Source: JBFLYE01 sp040756715 [NCBI: bacterium]
GTDB taxonomy: Bacteria; UBA9089; UBA9088
NCBI GenBank assembly: GCA_040756715.1
Contig: JBFLYE010000029.1
Span: 1 to 6,838, forward strand
Length of the DNA: 6,838 bases
Reading direction: 5' to 3'
The notes under the pieces are model-generated. The model searched no databases. It had not been told where the DNA came from and worked only from the letters and a program-made list of their open reading frames with translations. Position numbers and translations under genes: made by a program. This document shows, in pieces, positions 5,656 to 6,838 of this stretch (the first letter of the stretch is position 1; the number at the start of each line of letters is the position of its first letter).

Positions 5656-6149
5656 CTTTTCCTCCCATTAAAAAGAGAGCCAATTGACCACCCCCTTCTG
5701 TATCTGTGTGGACCTCGTCTGGCAAATAATGGGATAACCATAATCTTCCTGGCCATGTTAAAACCGACCATCAAACGGGTCTCCTTGATAGCCAACAATA
5801 GAGGTCCACCCCTACTCACATTAAGCACCTCCACAATTGAGCCTATCCCAAGACCCATATTGATCAGGCGATCTCCATGCTCTCTCTCAATATGGGCTAC
5901 ATGTCGCAGAAGATCATGGATCTGGCTGTGTAGACCCTCTATATGGGTGATCATCTCCTGATGGATTGAACGATCTATCTGCTCGCCTATCTCTTCTCTC
6001 ATATTCTGCAAATCATTATGTATATGCTCTAAGTCCTTCTTTATATACAAAAGATCTTCCCTGATATCCCTGTCGATATCTAAGGATACAATTTTGGCCT
6101 TTGTATATGGTGCAATCATGGTCAACGGTACAGGTCTTAACTCATCCAT
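5652..6149 (-). CDS. FeoA-domain protein with an internal coiled-coil hairpin insertion
   Basis: The 165-aa product looks like an FeoA SH3-type domain cut in two. Residues 1-24 (MDELRPVPLTMIAPYTKAKI and on) match the first FeoA strands. Residues about 92-138 (DRLINMGLGIGSIVEVLNVS, then the GGPLLLAIKETRLMVGF strand pair) match the rest. Between them, about 25-91 form two amphipathic helices with 3-4 hydrophobic spacing, joined by a turn near GEQID, rich in His (H42, H44, H63, H69, H74, H78, H83, H86, H91). A basic tail (139-165) follows. Ordinary FeoA proteins are about 75-85 aa and lack this insertion. The insertion is clearly homologous to the 68-aa protein at 2099-2305. The stop overlaps the feoA start (ATGA), so the two are probably co-translated. 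FeoA proteins are cytosolic partners of FeoB; a metal-sensing or scaffolding role for the hairpin is my inference. Confidence 0.9.
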   Translation of the reverse strand: MDELRPVPLTMIAPYTKAKIVSLDIDRDIREDLLYIKKDLEHIHNDLQNMREEIGEQIDRSIHQEMITHIEGLHSQIHDLLRHVAHIEREHGDRLINMGLGIGSIVEVLNVSRGGPLLLAIKETRLMVGFNMARKIMVIPLFARRGPHRYRRGWSIGSLFNGRKR

Positions 6150-6177
6150 TTTTCTAATACCTTATTTAATTGAGACG

Positions 6178-6189
6178 CAATTGCAATTA
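6178..6189. promoter_or_regulatory. Repeated CAATTGCAATTA site between fur and the feo genes
   Basis: CAATTGCAATTA at 6178-6189 is identical to 6661-6672 in the fur operator region, and its core AATTGCAATT is a perfect palindrome. It lies in the 56-base gap between fur and the split FeoA gene. It may be a second operator for the same regulator, allowing iron-dependent control of the feo genes apart from fur. I see no good promoter beside it, so it could also act as a roadblock or be chance in AT-rich DNA. Confidence 0.45.
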
Positions 6190-6205
6190 TGTTTTAAAAA
6201 AATTC

Positions 6206-6652
6206 TCACCTCCTCTCTTTAGAACTCCCAGAGCACGCCTTACAATACCCTCTAATGCCTAACCTATGTTCTACAGGGTTAAATCCATATCTTTTGCAAA
6301 TTTCATCTTGCAATCTTTCAATCTGCTCATCTTTAAATTCAATGATCTTACCACATCCTATACAGAGCAGGTGGTCATGATGGTCATGTCCAAAGGTATG
6401 TTCATAACTCGCCCTACCCTGGCAACGAAATGCCTCTTTAACCAGATTACTTTCAACTAATAAAGGAAGGGTTCTATAGATAGTAGCCCTTGAGATACGT
6501 TCGTCTCGCTTACGCAAACGATCATAAAGCTCGTCTACATCAAAATGTTTATGGGTAGAGAACACCTCCTCCAAAACAACCTCTCTTTCAGGGGTAAACT
6601 TCAACCCCTTTTGTCTCAAATAGTCTTTAAATATCTTTTCTTTGGTCATCAT
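6206..6652 (-). CDS. fur: Fur family ferric uptake regulator
   Basis: This is a 148-aa metal-sensing repressor of normal Fur length. The N-terminal winged-helix DNA-binding domain covers about residues 1-85, with the recognition helix in SRATIYRTLPLLVE (54-67). The C-terminal dimerisation domain carries the metal-binding run H89-D-H-H-D-H94 and two CxxC pairs, C97/C100 and C137/C140, which form the usual structural zinc site. E105 (in GKIIEF) sits where Fur proteins have glutamate and the peroxide sensor PerR has aspartate, so iron-sensing Fur is favoured over PerR. Two tandem ATG codons start the gene; the first is chosen because GGTG lies 5 bases before it. It is first in the feo operon, behind a consensus promoter and a Fur-box-like site. 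Regulation of the feo genes is inferred from this position. Confidence 0.95.
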   Translation of the reverse strand: MMTKEKIFKDYLRQKGLKFTPEREVVLEEVFSTHKHFDVDELYDRLRKRDERISRATIYRTLPLLVESNLVKEAFRCQGRASYEHTFGHDHHDHLLCIGCGKIIEFKDEQIERLQDEICKRYGFNPVEHRLGIRGYCKACSGSSKERR

Positions 6653-6660
6653 TTTATCAC

Positions 6661-6694
6661 CAATTGCAATTAAAAATCAATTTCAATTATCATT
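6661..6694. promoter_or_regulatory. Candidate Fur operator over the fur transcription start
   Basis: On the minus strand this stretch reads as hexamer-like AT-rich steps: ATGATAATTGAAATTGAT, then TTTTTAATTGCAATTG. TGATAAT matches a half of the Fur consensus (TGATAATnATTATCA), and the repeated AATTGA/AATTG steps resemble extended Fur boxes. It begins inside the -10 box and runs to the ribosome binding site, an ideal place to block RNA polymerase. A regulator of the Fur family is encoded directly downstream, so autoregulation is the simplest reading. The match is partial and I did not score it with a matrix. Confidence 0.6.
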
Positions 6695-6720
6695 ATAACC
6701 ACAATTTATCTTTTTGTCAA
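6692..6720 (-). promoter_or_regulatory. Consensus sigma-70 promoter of the fur-feo operon
   Basis: Read on the minus strand, TTGACA (6715-6720) is followed after exactly 17 bases by TATAAT (6692-6697). Both hexamers and the spacer match the sigma-70 consensus perfectly. The -10 box lies 39 bases before the first fur ATG, so a transcript would start near 6685. A promoter this strong would normally need tight repression, which agrees with the candidate Fur operator overlapping and following its -10 box. It is the only well-formed promoter I see in the window. Confidence 0.85.
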
Positions 6721-6773
6721 GTCATTTTCGCCAAAAATTTTCTCTCCATATCAAAACCTCAAGTAATTGCCCC

Positions 6774-6789
6774 ATAATACATATATTAT
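6774..6789. promoter_or_regulatory. AT-rich inverted repeat upstream of fur
   Basis: ATAATA and TATTAT arms of 6 bases flank a 4-base spacer (CATA). The repeat is perfect, but it is made only of A and T, so chance is a serious alternative. It sits between the possible rightward -35 box and the fur promoter, where a shared operator could lie. I do not assign a regulator. Confidence 0.2.
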
Positions 6790-6824
6790 CCTAAGTTTTG
6801 TAGTGCCGACTATCAAAAAATCCC

Positions 6825-6830
6825 TTGACA
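6825..6830 (+). promoter_or_regulatory. Possible -35 box of a rightward, divergent promoter
   Basis: A perfect TTGACA hexamer lies on the plus strand 9 bases from the right edge. Its -10 partner would fall outside the window, so this is only half a promoter. If real, a gene reading rightward would be divergent from the fur-feo operon. No gene occupies 6653-6838. Confidence 0.25.
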
Positions 6831-6838
6831 TATTTGGA

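Noticed and set aside
6150-6205. Separate promoter for the feo genes in the gap after fur
   Set aside because: No -35/-10 pair with acceptable spacing was found; only the repeated CAATTGCAATTA site stands out.
1-6838. CRISPR array, tRNA, rRNA or insertion sequence
   Set aside because: No regularly spaced repeats, no tRNA-like or rRNA-like segments, and no transposase or terminal inverted repeats were seen.

Overview
The window is one face of a bacterial chromosome. Every convincing gene lies on the minus strand, so transcription runs from the right end (about 6700) to the left end (1). It holds a ferrous-iron uptake operon (fur, a split FeoA-domain gene, feoA, feoB) followed by a looser, partly decayed accessory stretch. 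The DNA is moderately AT-rich. The genes use strong AGGAGG-type ribosome binding sites, ATGA start/stop overlaps and a textbook sigma-70 promoter. A 26-codon reading frame carries an exported-type signal peptide. Together these fit a bacterium, probably an anaerobe or microaerophile that meets soluble Fe(II). I cannot name the phylum from this window.

Right end (6653-6838): a perfect TTGACA-N17-TATAAT promoter reads leftward, overlapped by an AT-rich candidate Fur operator. It drives fur (6206-6652). The 56-base gap after fur repeats a 12-base motif from the fur operator. Then come an FeoA-domain gene interrupted by a coiled-coil hairpin (5652-6149), a plain feoA (5431-5655) and feoB (2768-5434). 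These last three are chained by ATGA overlaps, so translation is probably coupled. The likely logic is that Fur senses Fe(II) and represses its own operon, while FeoB imports Fe(II) with help from two FeoA-type SH3 proteins.

Middle (about 1870-2750): this part looks rearranged. Just after feoB is a 102-codon fragment matching only the C-terminal part of DUF4198 (NikM-like) proteins, then a 26-codon signal-peptide frame that stops almost at once. Next is a 68-aa His-rich protein that aligns without gaps to the coiled-coil insertion in the FeoA-domain protein, and then a 31-codon remnant of a methyltransferase start.

Left end (1-1827): a small membrane protein with the HX4DH motif of Ni/Co-type transporters, a class I SAM methyltransferase, and a C-terminally truncated isoprenylcysteine-methyltransferase-like membrane protein.

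Most noteworthy: (1) the FeoA fold split by a roughly 65-residue antiparallel coiled-coil hairpin, with a free-standing homologue of exactly that hairpin encoded in the same gene cluster (30 of 64 positions identical, six histidines conserved); (2) an 18-base element (TTGGCCATAGARTTYTAR-like) repeated at three gene junctions; (3) a duplicated methyltransferase start; (4) a large lysine-rich insertion and extra cysteines in FeoB. All similarities were read by eye; no database search was run.
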